A DNA stretch of 33,514 bases from NCBI GenBank assembly GCA_017745175.1, contig JAGHZY010000040.1, positions 1 to 33,514 on the forward strand. Direction: 5' to 3'. This document shows positions 16,802-25,414 of this stretch, in pieces. A program made the position numbers and the translations under genes. This DNA is from Sphingopyxis sp. Lineage in GTDB: Bacteria > Pseudomonadota > Alphaproteobacteria > Sphingomonadales > Sphingomonadaceae. The first letter of the stretch is position 1, and every line of letters begins with the position of its first letter. The notes under the pieces were generated by a model, which was not told where the DNA came from, searched no databases, and saw only the letters and a list, made by a program, of their open reading frames with translations.

Positions 16802-17853
16802 CAGGCGGCCTCGCGCTGCGCGCCGGCGATGACCTCCTCGGCCATCTCGTCGGCGACGAGCGCGGGCGAGCGCCCTTCACGCGCCGCACGTTCGAGCAGC
16901 GCGCCGACGCGCGGCGCGATTTCGGCGACGCGCGCCTCGACATCGCGCTCGTCCTCGCCCAGATATTCGGCCGAGACGTTGATGATGCCGCCGGCATTGA
17001 CGACATAATCGGGCGCATAGGTGATGCCGCGATCGAGCAGCAGCGCCGCGACGTCGGGCGTCGCAAGCTGATTGTTCGCGGCGCCGCACACGAGCTTTGC
17101 CTTCAGCCCCGCGACCGTGTCACGGTCGAGCGCGCCGCCGAGCGCGCACGGCGCGAAGATGTCGGCTTCCACCGAGGCGATTTCGGAGACGTCAACGACT
17201 TCAGCGCCGTGTACCGCCTTCAGCCTGTCGCGGCGCGCCGGATTGACGTCGGCGATGACCAGCCGCACCCCCGCGTCGGCAAGCCGGCGGCAGAGATCGG
17301 CGCCGACGTTACCAGTGCCCTGCACCGCCACCGTCAGCCCCGCAAGGTCGCGTCCCAGTGCAAGATCCGCGGCGACCCGCATCGATTCGAACACGCCTTT
17401 CGCGGTCCATGGCGACGGGTCGCCACCCGCGCGCCCCGCCGCGGCGGGTAGCCCTGCGACGTGGCGCGAAACCGCGGCCACCTCCTGCATGTCCTCGACC
17501 GACGTACCCACATCCTCGGCAGTCACATACATACCGCCGAGCCCCTCGACCGCACGGCCGAACGCGCGAAACAGCGCGACACGATCGAACGCGCCCTCGG
17601 GCCTGCGCAGCACCGCCTTGGCCCCGCCGAGCGGCAGGCCGGCGAGCGCATTCTTGTAGCTCATGCCTTCGGCAAGCCGGACAGCATCGCCGAGCGCGTG
17701 CTTCATGTCGGGATAGGACCACAGGCGACACCCCCCGGCCCCGGGACCGAGCGCGGTCGAGTGAATCGCAATGAAACCGTCGAGCCCCGCTTCAAGGTCA
17801 TAAAGGCGCACGCATTCGAGCGGCGGAGCCAGACGGGCAAGACGGACAACCAT
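16801..17853 (-). CDS. Leucine/valine/phenylalanine-type amino-acid dehydrogenase
   Basis: The 350-residue NAD-dependent enzyme deaminates an aliphatic or aromatic L-amino acid to its 2-oxo acid. Visible residues are Lys67 (SYKNAL), the catalytic Lys79 (GLPLGGAK), Asp114 (TAEDVGTS) and the Rossmann motif GTGNVG (179-184). The family is leucine dehydrogenase-like; exact substrate preference cannot be read off. A strong AAGGGAG precedes the ATG at 17853. It is divergent from an Lrp/AsnC regulator and coupled to an ACT-like gene, which fits amino-acid-responsive control. Confidence 0.92.
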   Translation of the reverse strand: MVVRLARLAPPLECVRLYDLEAGLDGFIAIHSTALGPGAGGCRLWSYPDMKHALGDAVRLAEGMSYKNALAGLPLGGAKAVLRRPEGAFDRVALFRAFGRAVEGLGGMYVTAEDVGTSVEDMQEVAAVSRHVAGLPAAAGRAGGDPSPWTAKGVFESMRVAADLALGRDLAGLTVAVQGTGNVGADLCRRLADAGVRLVIADVNPARRDRLKAVHGAEVVDVSEIASVEADIFAPCALGGALDRDTVAGLKAKLVCGAANNQLATPDVAALLLDRGITYAPDYVVNAGGIINVSAEYLGEDERDVEARVAEIAPRVGALLERAAREGRSPALVADEMAEEVIAGAQREAA

Positions 17854-17939
17854 GACAACACTCCCTTCGATGAAGCAGCGCTTGTCGCATTTTCGTCCGG
17901 GGCGATCTTGCTCGCTTATCGGCCGCTCCAGCCAATTTT

Positions 17940-17955
17940 CGGATATTATGATCCG
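17940..17955. promoter_or_regulatory. Inverted repeat, candidate Lrp/AsnC operator
   Basis: CGGAT-N6-ATCCG is an AT-rich-centred inverted repeat 24 bases before the Lrp-family gene and about 90 bases before the divergent dehydrogenase. Lrp/AsnC regulators commonly autoregulate and control the adjacent divergent gene from such sites. Binding is inferred only. Confidence 0.35.
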
Positions 17956-17978
17956 CTATTACCTGATATGGGAAATAG

Positions 17979-18449
17979 ATGACCGATCTTGATCCATTCG
18001 AGATAAGGATTCTCCGCGAATTGCAGCGCGACGCGAATCAGACGACGGCGGAGATCGCCGAGCGCGTGGGGCTATCGGTCTCGCCGTGCTGGCGCCGGAT
18101 CGACCGGCTCGAACGCGACGGGTTCATCAGGAAACGCGTCGCGATCATCGACCGGCGCAAGGTCGGGCTCAACGCGCATGTCTTTGCACAGGTGAAGCTC
18201 AACGCCCATGGCCGCGCCAATCTCGACGAATTCAGCGCCGCGATCCGCGGCTTTCCGGAGGTACTCGACGCCTATGTCCTGATGGGAACGACCGATTTCA
18301 TGCTTCGCGTCGTAGCAAGGGATATCGACGCCTATGAACGCTTCTTCTTCGACCAGCTGAGCAAATTGCCCGGCGTGCAGGAAATCAACTCGACCGTCGC
18401 GCTGTCTGAAATCAAGGCAACGACCGAACTGCCGCTGGGTCAGGATTGA
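17979..18449 (+). CDS. Lrp/AsnC family transcriptional regulator
   Basis: The 156-residue protein has an N-terminal helix-turn-helix (residues ~20-45, TTAEIAERVGLSVSPCWRRI) and a C-terminal RAM/AsnC ligand-binding domain (FPEVLDAYVLMGTTDFMLRV). Lrp/AsnC proteins bind an amino acid and control genes for its metabolism. The divergent position next to the amino-acid dehydrogenase and its ACT-like partner makes these the likely targets. The start at 17979 follows GGGAAAT. A weak hairpin (GGGAG-N4-CTCCC, 18516-18529) lies downstream and may terminate it. Confidence 0.92.
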   Translation: MTDLDPFEIRILRELQRDANQTTAEIAERVGLSVSPCWRRIDRLERDGFIRKRVAIIDRRKVGLNAHVFAQVKLNAHGRANLDEFSAAIRGFPEVLDAYVLMGTTDFMLRVVARDIDAYERFFFDQLSKLPGVQEINSTVALSEIKATTELPLGQD

Positions 18450-18566
18450 GCTGCCGCCCCCGCCGCCGCGCGGCGCCAGCTTGTCGCGGTCAGAATCGGG
18501 AGATCGCGCGCCTCAGGGAGCGCCCTCCCCCAGTATATAGTCGGCCACGCTGTAGGAGTGGCTCGC

Positions 18567-19184
18567 CTAATAGGCGTTCCTGCCGCGATTCATGTGGGTG
18601 AGGTTGAATCGCCGGACGGCGCGCAGCGCACGCGGGACGGTTAGAAAGTCGCGGATCGAGGCAGTTCCTCGTATCCGGATAACGAAGAGGTCGGAGCCGC
18701 CCGAAAACGAATAGTCCAGATCCCCGGGAGCCCGCACGCTCCGCTCGAGAAACGCCTCGTCGATCGCGTCCCGCGCAAGCGACCCGTCGGTCGTGAAATC
18801 CGACAGGTGAACGATGGCCCGCGCACGCAGATCGTCGCCGTCGGCGTAGAGTGTGAACAGTTCCATCCAGCTCGCATTGACGCGGACCAAAGGCTTGTCG
18901 GACGTCGATGGCAGGCAGGAGACCGACCAGTAATAGCGCTCGGTCGCACGCGGTACGGGGATGCAGGTCCGGCCGTACAGCTCAAGAATCGCGAACAGCG
19001 CGTGCGCCTGCGGCCGGCGCAGCAGCTTCTGGAAGCGCGGCGCATATCTTATCCGCTGCTCGATCGAATCCTGCCGCTCCCCTGCATCGGGCAATTCCGC
19101 GCCTCCTTCCAGCCACGCGTGCTGTTCGTCGCGATCCAGAAATTGACGCAGCCCCTTGGCGGCCTGATCCGGCTTCCTGTTCAT
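18567..19184 (-). CDS. Hypothetical protein, unknown family
   Basis: The 205-residue soluble protein has no signal peptide and no domain I recognise. It is rich in Arg, Asp and aromatic residues (TERYYWSVSCLPSTS; VRVNASWMELFTLYADGDDL) and ends FNLTHMNRGRNAY. The start at 19184 (MNRKPDQAAKGLRQFLDRDE) is chosen because upstream codons look non-coding; the ribosome binding site is weak. The coding sequence seems somewhat less biased in third-position GC than its neighbours, which may hint at acquisition. Two small inverted repeats surround the stop codon and could act as a terminator. No operon link to its neighbours is seen. Confidence 0.7.
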   Translation of the reverse strand: MNRKPDQAAKGLRQFLDRDEQHAWLEGGAELPDAGERQDSIEQRIRYAPRFQKLLRRPQAHALFAILELYGRTCIPVPRATERYYWSVSCLPSTSDKPLVRVNASWMELFTLYADGDDLRARAIVHLSDFTTDGSLARDAIDEAFLERSVRAPGDLDYSFSGGSDLFVIRIRGTASIRDFLTVPRALRAVRRFNLTHMNRGRNAY

Positions 19185-19299
19185 GCCACGACAATGCGGA
19201 ACATGCGTCCGATCATCAATAGCTTCCGCAATTCCCGAACCGTTGCCGAAGCTGGCCTGACCACGCCTGCTTATCACCGGCTATCGGCGACGGCGGCAC

Positions 19300-20544
19300 T
19301 CAGCGGACGGGCGGCGCCAGATAGACCGACCGGTCGAGTTCGCCTTCCCACCGCGCGACCGTCGTCGCGACCGTGAGGTTCGCGCTGGCGCTGGGGACGG
19401 TGCGCGTCATGTCGAGCAGGCGGTCGAACGGCAGGACGAAGCCGACGATCAGCGCGGTCTGTTCGGGGGCGATCCCCACCGCCGAAAGCACCGCGGCGAG
19501 CATGAAGAGCGACGCCGATGGGACCGGCGCGGTGCCGAATGCGGCAAGCGCGCCCGTCAACAGGACGATCGCGAGAACCCCGGCGTCGATCGGCACACCG
19601 AACGCCTGCAGGCTGAAAATGCTGAGCAGGCCGACATACATGGCGGTGCCGTCCTTGCCGATGCTGGCGCCGAGCGGCAGCACGGTCGAATAGACGCCGG
19701 GCGACACGCCCAGATTCTTGCCCGCAACGGTCATCGCGACGGGCAATGTCGCCGACGAGGAGGCGGTCGAGAAGGCAACGACGAGCGCGTCGATGATGCC
19801 GCGGAAAAAAGGGATCACCGGAAGCCGGGCGAGGAATCGCAGGATCAGGCTGTGGACGAGGACGATCTGGATCAGCGACCCCGCGACGACCGCGAGCGCC
19901 AGCCAGCCGATATTGACGAAGACCGCGCCGCCATTGGCAGCGACCGCATTGGCGATCAGCGCGAAGACACCGATCGGCGTCGCTTCCATCACCAGCCCGA
20001 CGATCCTGAGCAATACCGCCGACAGCGATTGCAGCAGTCCGGCAAAGGACTTGCCCGGCTCGCCCGCGAGCACGGTGCCGACGCCGGCGAGGATCGCGAC
20101 GAAGATCAGCGCGAGCATGTCGCCCTTCGCCAGCGCCTCTACGATGTTGAGCGGGATGATGCCGACAAGCTGGTCGTGGAGCGGCACCGGATCGCCGAGC
20201 GCCTTCGGCACCGCGGCGCCGACGGGGACGCCCACTCCGGGCTTGATGAGCATTGCGACTGCCATGCCGACCGACACCGCGATGGCCGTGGTCAGCGCGA
20301 ACAGGCCGACCGTCCGCCCGCCGAGCGGCCCGAGGCGTTTGGGGTCTGCGAGCGACGTGATGCCTGCCGCGATCGTGACCAGCACGATCGGCGCGACGAG
20401 CATCCGGATCGCGCGGACGAACAGGTCGCCGAGAACGGCGACCTTCGGCGCGGCTTCGGGCCATATCAACGCAAGCGCCAGCCCCGCGACCAGCCCGCCA
20501 AGCACGCGTTTCCAGAGCGGAATGGCAAACCATTTACGCAGCAT
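19300..20544 (-). CDS. Dicarboxylate/amino acid:cation symporter (DAACS, GltP/GltT-like)
   Basis: The 414-residue inner-membrane secondary transporter belongs to the glutamate/aspartate transporter fold. HP1 serine motif STASSSATLP is at 259-268, the TM7 motif reads GKDGT at 296-300 (classically NMDGT), and TM8 reads DRLLDMTRTVPSASANLT from residue 374. Residues matching substrate ligands Asp394, Arg397 and Thr398 of GltPh are kept (Asp378, Arg381, Thr382), but Asn310, Asn401 and Asp405, which build sodium sites, are Gly296, Ser385 and Asn389 here. It stands downstream of a LysR gene and D-Glu metabolism genes, with a LysR-type box 114 bases upstream, so glutamate (L or D) is the inferred substrate. 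Confidence 0.92.
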   Translation of the reverse strand: MLRKWFAIPLWKRVLGGLVAGLALALIWPEAAPKVAVLGDLFVRAIRMLVAPIVLVTIAAGITSLADPKRLGPLGGRTVGLFALTTAIAVSVGMAVAMLIKPGVGVPVGAAVPKALGDPVPLHDQLVGIIPLNIVEALAKGDMLALIFVAILAGVGTVLAGEPGKSFAGLLQSLSAVLLRIVGLVMEATPIGVFALIANAVAANGGAVFVNIGWLALAVVAGSLIQIVLVHSLILRFLARLPVIPFFRGIIDALVVAFSTASSSATLPVAMTVAGKNLGVSPGVYSTVLPLGASIGKDGTAMYVGLLSIFSLQAFGVPIDAGVLAIVLLTGALAAFGTAPVPSASLFMLAAVLSAVGIAPEQTALIVGFVLPFDRLLDMTRTVPSASANLTVATTVARWEGELDRSVYLAPPVR

Positions 20545-20657
20545 GGCGAAAGCCTCTCTGCGGTGAAGTCATCTGCGTGAAAACCTGCCCTCTCATCATC
20601 GCCGGCAAGCCTAGGCGAGCTGCAGCCCCTTCCCGCATATCGATTGAGCGCTCTCCC

Positions 20658-20672
20658 ATAACCCCATGCTAT
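20658..20672. promoter_or_regulatory. LysR-type operator copy 1 (symporter promoter)
   Basis: ATAAC-CCCAT-GCTAT has the LysR-family T-N11-A layout. It matches the copy at 25415-25429 in all but one of its ten arm positions, and both arms of the copy at 32121-32135 exactly. It lies 114 bases upstream of the symporter start and overlaps the lysR stop codon, so part of it is also constrained by coding. Confidence 0.5.
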
Positions 20673-21553
20673 ATATCGTCGATGACCTGCGCCACGACCT
20701 TCAGGAAATCGGTCGCCAGCGCCGTCGGCGGCCGGTTGTGCAGGTACATCGCATAAAGATCGAAGGTGACGGGCGGCGTCAGCGGGCGGATCGCGAGCCC
20801 CGGCGCAAGCGCCGCCTGCGCGGTAAAGCTGTCGACCACGGTAAGGCCGACGCCCGCGCGCACCAACGCGGTCGCGATATAGAAGGTCCGCGCCGACATC
20901 GCATGGTCGAACTCGAGCCCCAGCCGGCGCTGCTCCTCGATGAACATCTGGCCGATCGGGCCGCTCGCGGCGACGCTGATGAAATGATGCTCGCGCAGAT
21001 CCGCGAGCGCGAGCCGCGGCGGCGCGTCGGGAATGTCGGCCTCGCGATACAGGACGACGAGCTCGCCCTCGCCCAGCCAGCGGCTGCCGATCGGTGCATT
21101 CTGCGGCACCTCGACCGCGATCGCGACATCGGTTTCGCGCTCGTGCAGCTTGCGGACGAGGTCGTCGTGATGGACGGTTTGCAGGTCGAAATTCACGCTG
21201 GGGTGATCGCGCAGGAAGCGCGCCACCGCCTCGGGCAAGACCCCCAGCGCGAGCGATGGCAGCGCCGAGATGCGGAGCATCATCCCTGACCCGCGCCGCA
21301 GGTTGCGCGCGCCTTCGCGAAGCGCGTGGACACGATCCTGAATTTCGCTGACCTCTGCGAACAATGCGTGCGCGTCGTCGGTCGCGACGAGGCGGCCGTT
21401 CGCGCGTTCGAACAGCGGAAAGCCCAGGATCGATTCGGCATGGCGCAGCGTCTTCGACACCGAAGGCTGCGAAATATTGAGCGCACGCGCGGCCGCGCTG
21501 ACCGACCCATTGGTATAGACGGCGTAGAATATCTCGATGTGGCGCAGGTTCAT
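20669..21553 (-). CDS. LysR family transcriptional regulator (DgcR-like by context)
   Basis: The 294-residue regulator has an N-terminal winged helix-turn-helix (residues ~5-60: NGSVSAAARALNISQPSVSK) and a two-lobed periplasmic-binding-type effector domain. LysR proteins bind T-N11-A sites and respond to a pathway metabolite. It lies in the same direction between the deacylase-dgcA-dgcN genes and the symporter. Three matching T-N11-A sites occur in the surrounding promoters, so it is the obvious candidate to bind them. LysR regulators accompany dgcN-dgcA in other bacteria. The start at 21553 (MNLRHIEIFYAV) is chosen by family; ATG at 21562 is possible. No strong ribosome binding site is seen. 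Confidence 0.88.
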   Translation of the reverse strand: MNLRHIEIFYAVYTNGSVSAAARALNISQPSVSKTLRHAESILGFPLFERANGRLVATDDAHALFAEVSEIQDRVHALREGARNLRRGSGMMLRISALPSLALGVLPEAVARFLRDHPSVNFDLQTVHHDDLVRKLHERETDVAIAVEVPQNAPIGSRWLGEGELVVLYREADIPDAPPRLALADLREHHFISVAASGPIGQMFIEEQRRLGLEFDHAMSARTFYIATALVRAGVGLTVVDSFTAQAALAPGLAIRPLTPPVTFDLYAMYLHNRPPTALATDFLKVVAQVIDDI

Positions 21554-21679
21554 GCCGGCCATCGTGACCGGCACGCCGCCGCGCGGCAAGTCAATTTGCG
21601 TCGCACGGCACGCGACGGGTCGCCGCGTCGCGATATCCGGCCGAGACCGTGTCCGGCTTCCCCCTGATTCCTGCGCTGG

Positions 21680-23314
21680 CTATTTGCAGCCCGTTCCGCT
21701 CGCTTTGCGCGGCAGCGGGTGCCCGCCCGCCAGCCCCGTTGCCGTACCATTTTCGATGGCAACCGATCCGTTGACGACTACGAAGCGCATGCCCGTCGAG
21801 AAGAGCGCAGGGCGGGCATAATCGGCCCGCGGCGCAAACGCCGCAGGATCGAATGCAATCACGTCGGCGAAGGCGCCGGCCTTGAGCTCGCCACGCCCTT
21901 CGAGATTGAACATCCGCGCGGTTGCGAAGCTGCTCTGCCTGATGAAGGTCTGGAGGTCGAGGACGCCCTTTTCCCGGACATAGGTCGCGTATTTTCGTGC
22001 GTAGGATGCGTAATAGCGCGGATGCCCCTGCGAAGCGTCCGAGCTGGTCACCACCCAGGAACGCTTCATGAAGGCGGCGATATCGGCTTCATCCTGGTTG
22101 AAGGAGGCAACGCCCGCCTCACGCTGCTTCAGGATCAGGATCGCCGCGTCGACCGGATCGATGCCGCGATCCTTTGCGACCTGTTCGAGCGTCTTGCCCT
22201 CGAACGCGGCGGGACCCGACGTGATGAGCAGCGATGCAGAGCCGCCGCGGCGGCGAAGATTTTCCACGATCTCGGGCCGCATTCTTGCCATGGCGGCGCT
22301 GTCGTCAAAGCGTTTGAGCATCGCCGCGCGGCCGCCATCCTGCGCCCAGCGCGGCAGCAGCGCCGCCGACAGCCCCGTCCCCGACGCCGACCAGGGATAT
22401 TGGTCGGCGTGGACGATCTGGCCCGCCTTCTGTGCAGCCTCGATCTGCGCGATGATCGCCGGCGCCTGCCCGTGGACGTCGACACCGAGCGCCTTGATAT
22501 GCGCGATATGGACGGGGATCGCAGCGTCGCGCCCGACCGACAGCGCCTCCTCGACCGCGCCCTTCAGCCCGATGGTGTAGGAGGATTCGTCGCGAATATG
22601 ACTGTCGTAGACGCCGCCCCGCGCCGCGGCGACCTTCGCCAGCGCCACGACTTCATCGCGCTTCGCGAAACTTTGCGGCGCGTAGAAAAGGCCTGTCGAG
22701 AGGCCGAGCGCACCGTCGCACATCGCCCTGTCGACCAGCGCGCTCATCTGCGCGAATTCGGCCGGTGTCGGCGCGCGATCAGCGTCGCCGATCACTTTTG
22801 CCCGCACCGCGCCAAAGCCGACATAGGCGGCAAAATTGATGCCATAGTCGCGCGACGACTGGTCAAGCCCCGCCTCGTCCTCGCCGTCCGCACCGGCATC
22901 GGCGATACCGAAGGCGCGCGCGATATCGGGATTGCCGCCGCCATCCACCCCGATAAACGCCGTGGTCACGCCCTGTGTCAGGAACGGCAGGACAAGCCGC
23001 GTTGCCGGATCCTTCGCCGCAAGCGCGTCATTCACGTGCGCGTGCGGATCGATGAAGCCGGGCGTGACGATCAGGCCGGTCGCATCGATCGTCTTGGTCG
23101 CGCCGGCGGGCGCTTTCGGTCCAACATAGACGATCCGGTCACCGCGGATCGCAATATCGCCGCGGAACGGCGCCGCATCGCCGGTGTAGATCGTCCCGCC
23201 GCGGATCACGAGGTCGGCGCTGCCCTGCCGTTCGGCCGACCCTTGCGATGCCGCGAGACTTGTCGCAGTCAGAAGCGCGATCGTTGCTGTCGTGAACTTG
23301 ATATACCGGATCAT
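21680..23314 (-). CDS. Exported D-aminoacylase-like amidohydrolase
   Basis: The 544-residue amidohydrolase-superfamily enzyme resembles N-acyl-D-amino-acid deacylases. It has a signal peptide (MIRYIKFTTATIALLTATSL), the metal motif HxH at His91/His93 (DPHAHVND), later histidine ligands in DSHIRDES and HIAHIK, and the catalytic-type Asp in SSDASQG. The metal-ligand Cys of classical D-aminoacylase (GNCG) is replaced by Asp124 (GVDGGG), marking a different subfamily, so the substrate is uncertain. Export means it acts in the periplasm. It starts 35 bases after dgcA and is likely cotranscribed with dgcN-dgcA. The start at 23314 follows GGGGTG. Confidence 0.88.
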   Translation of the reverse strand: MIRYIKFTTATIALLTATSLAASQGSAERQGSADLVIRGGTIYTGDAAPFRGDIAIRGDRIVYVGPKAPAGATKTIDATGLIVTPGFIDPHAHVNDALAAKDPATRLVLPFLTQGVTTAFIGVDGGGNPDIARAFGIADAGADGEDEAGLDQSSRDYGINFAAYVGFGAVRAKVIGDADRAPTPAEFAQMSALVDRAMCDGALGLSTGLFYAPQSFAKRDEVVALAKVAAARGGVYDSHIRDESSYTIGLKGAVEEALSVGRDAAIPVHIAHIKALGVDVHGQAPAIIAQIEAAQKAGQIVHADQYPWSASGTGLSAALLPRWAQDGGRAAMLKRFDDSAAMARMRPEIVENLRRRGGSASLLITSGPAAFEGKTLEQVAKDRGIDPVDAAILILKQREAGVASFNQDEADIAAFMKRSWVVTSSDASQGHPRYYASYARKYATYVREKGVLDLQTFIRQSSFATARMFNLEGRGELKAGAFADVIAFDPAAFAPRADYARPALFSTGMRFVVVNGSVAIENGTATGLAGGHPLPRKASGTGCK

Positions 23315-23349
23315 TGCGACACCCCGTTTTTCGTTATTTTGCAAAGACG

Positions 23350-24339
23350 CTAGACCGTTCCCCAAAAGCCTGCAGCGGGCGGGGTCAAGACGCCGCGCAT
23401 ACCCTTGACCCCGCCTTCGCGGTCTGCGGACAGCCAGAGCGGCCCGTCAAGATCCACGAAAGCCGATCGCGCCGCCACGACCAGCGCCGGTGCGATCGAC
23501 AGGGAGGAGGAGATCATGCAGCCCGTCATCACGCCGAGGCCTGCAGCCGCGGCGGCATCGGCGAGCGCAAGCGCGCCGGTCAGGCCGCCCGTCTTGTCGA
23601 GCTTGATATTGATGACCTGATATTTGCCCGCGAGCGCCGCCACATCCCCTGCGACATGCGCCGATTCATCGGCAGCGATCGGGATGAGCGATCCGAAGCC
23701 TTCAAGGGCCTCATCCTCGCCTACGGGAAGCGGCTGCTCGAGCAGGTCGATGCGCAGTTCGGCAAGCAGCGGTTGCAACCGCTCGACCTCGGCGATCGTC
23801 CAGCTCTCGTTGGGGTCGACGATGATCCGCGGGTTCGGCGCTGCATCGCGCACGACACGAATTTGCGCTTCGGGATCGGTGCGATCGACCTTGATCTTGA
23901 TCAGCGGCACATCGGCGAGAGCATGTGCTGCTGCCGCCATCGCCGGCAGCGCGTCGAGGCTCACGGTCATCGCGGTGGGGGTGGGAGCGATATCGGGCTG
24001 GCCGAGACGGTCGGTGACGCTGCATCCCGACAATTTCGTTTCGAGATCCCACAGGGCGCAATCGACGGCGTTACGCGCCGCCCCCGCGTGCATGAGCGCG
24101 AGCAGATCGTCGCGCGTCGCGCCGTCGACAATCGCGCCGCGCGCATTCGCGATGTCATCGAGCGTGCCGGCGATGCTTTCGCCATAACGGGGATAGGGCA
24201 CCGCTTCGCCGCGCCCGGTAGCACCGTTCGCCATGATCTCGACGGTGACCACCTCGGCCACCGTTTTCACGCCGCGCGAGATGCGGAAGGGCTGCGCTAG
24301 CGGGAAAGCGTCGCTTCGCGCGACGAGGGTTCGAAGCAT
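23350..24339 (-). CDS. dgcA: N-acetyl-D-Glu racemase DgcA / L-Ala-D/L-Glu epimerase type enolase-superfamily enzyme
   Basis: The 329-residue enzyme belongs to the muconate lactonising subgroup of the enolase superfamily. Catalytic Lys148/Lys150 (IKIKVD), metal ligands Asp175, Glu201 (LLEQP) and Asp224 (AADES), and the opposite base Lys246 (NIKLDKTGG) are all present. Proteins like this were long annotated as dipeptide epimerases acting on murein L-Ala-D-Glu; paired with a DUF1611 protein they are now named DgcA, which interconverts N-acetyl-D- and L-glutamate. Its 5' end overlaps dgcN by 43 bases, which implies coupled expression. Either activity fits the cell-wall salvage context. Confidence 0.9.
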   Translation of the reverse strand: MLRTLVARSDAFPLAQPFRISRGVKTVAEVVTVEIMANGATGRGEAVPYPRYGESIAGTLDDIANARGAIVDGATRDDLLALMHAGAARNAVDCALWDLETKLSGCSVTDRLGQPDIAPTPTAMTVSLDALPAMAAAAHALADVPLIKIKVDRTDPEAQIRVVRDAAPNPRIIVDPNESWTIAEVERLQPLLAELRIDLLEQPLPVGEDEALEGFGSLIPIAADESAHVAGDVAALAGKYQVINIKLDKTGGLTGALALADAAAAAGLGVMTGCMISSSLSIAPALVVAARSAFVDLDGPLWLSADREGGVKGMRGVLTPPAAGFWGTV

Positions 24340-25334
24340 GTATTGATCCTGTCGATGATGGGGTCCACGCCGTGGGCGAAGGGATCGGTGCACGGCAGTC
24401 CGAGCAGATCGGACGTTTCGGCGCACAGCCGTACGGCCGCTTCGGGCGAAAGCTTCGAGGTGTTGAGCGCGACGCCCACCGCCTGCACATGCGGGCTGGT
24501 CAGCCGTGCGACCTGCAGATTGGCCTCCAGCGTCTCCCTGAGTCCCGGCATCGGATAATGCGGCAGGCCGCGCATGTGCGGGCGCACCGGATCGTGGCAC
24601 AGAAGCAGCGCGTCGGGTTGCGCGCCGTGCAGCAGGCCGGTCGAGACGCCCGCAAAGGAGGGATGGAAAAGCGAACCCTGCCCTTCGATCAGGTCCCAGC
24701 CATCATCATCGCGCGCAGGCGAAACCTGTTCGATCGCGCCCGAAATGAAATCGGCGATCACCGCGTCGAGCGGCACGCCGCTGCCCGCGATCAGGATGCC
24801 GGTCTGGCCGGTCGCCCGGAAATCGGCCTTCATACCGCGCGCGCGCATGCCATTTTCGAGGCACAGAGTCGCGTACATCTTGCCCACCGAACAATCGGTG
24901 CCGACGGTCAGCAGCCGCTTGCCCGCACGGGGCTTTCCGTTGCCGATCGGGATATCCGGACGCGGATCGCGCACGTCGTGCAGCCGGCGGCCGTGGCGCG
25001 CCGCCGCCTCGACGAGCGCGGGTTCGTCGCGCAGCCGGTTGTGCAGACCCGACGCAACATCGAGCCCGGCTTCGATCGCCGCCAACGCATCGCGCACCAG
25101 ATCGTCGCCCATTTGCCCGCCCGGATTGGCAATTCCGAGGACGAGCGTCCTCGCTCCCGCCGCCACGGCTTCGGCAAAGCCCATGCGCGGCAGGTCGAGC
25201 GTCAGTTTGCAATCATCGTGGCGGAACTCGCCGACGCATTCGCCGGGGCGAAACACCGCCAGACCGCGCGACGTCTTGATGCCGGCTTCGTCGTTCACAT
25301 GGCCAAGGTAGAGGAGATAGGGGCTGGCGATCAT
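24297..25334 (-). CDS. dgcN: DUF1611 protein, D-glutamate N-acetyltransferase type (DgcN)
   Basis: The 345-residue cytosolic DUF1611 protein has an N-terminal domain (YLLYLGHVNDEAGIKTSRGL) and a P-loop-like motif GTDCSVGKM at 145-153 followed by FRATGQTGILIAG. In marine proteobacteria and haloarchaea DgcN acetylates D-glutamate and DgcA racemises the product, giving a D-Glu catabolic route. The adjacency of both genes with a LysR regulator is the diagnostic context. The start at 25334 has GAGAGG upstream. It heads the leftward operon dgcN-dgcA-deacylase. A LysR-type box lies 81 bases upstream, shared with the divergent AmpG-like operon. Confidence 0.88.
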   Translation of the reverse strand: MIASPYLLYLGHVNDEAGIKTSRGLAVFRPGECVGEFRHDDCKLTLDLPRMGFAEAVAAGARTLVLGIANPGGQMGDDLVRDALAAIEAGLDVASGLHNRLRDEPALVEAAARHGRRLHDVRDPRPDIPIGNGKPRAGKRLLTVGTDCSVGKMYATLCLENGMRARGMKADFRATGQTGILIAGSGVPLDAVIADFISGAIEQVSPARDDDGWDLIEGQGSLFHPSFAGVSTGLLHGAQPDALLLCHDPVRPHMRGLPHYPMPGLRETLEANLQVARLTSPHVQAVGVALNTSKLSPEAAVRLCAETSDLLGLPCTDPFAHGVDPIIDRINTCFEPSSREATLSR

Positions 25335-25414
25335 GAAATGCCTCTCAGGTGGTGGATCGGCGCCATCATGGGTGAAATTGCCGATCGATGCGCCTTCAAA
25401 GACGAGGCGGGTCC

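Noticed and set aside
24340..24600. N-terminal extension of DgcA by 87 residues
   Set aside because: It would run antiparallel in frame through the dgcN 3' region with Arg/Ala-rich non-family sequence; the family start is at 24339.
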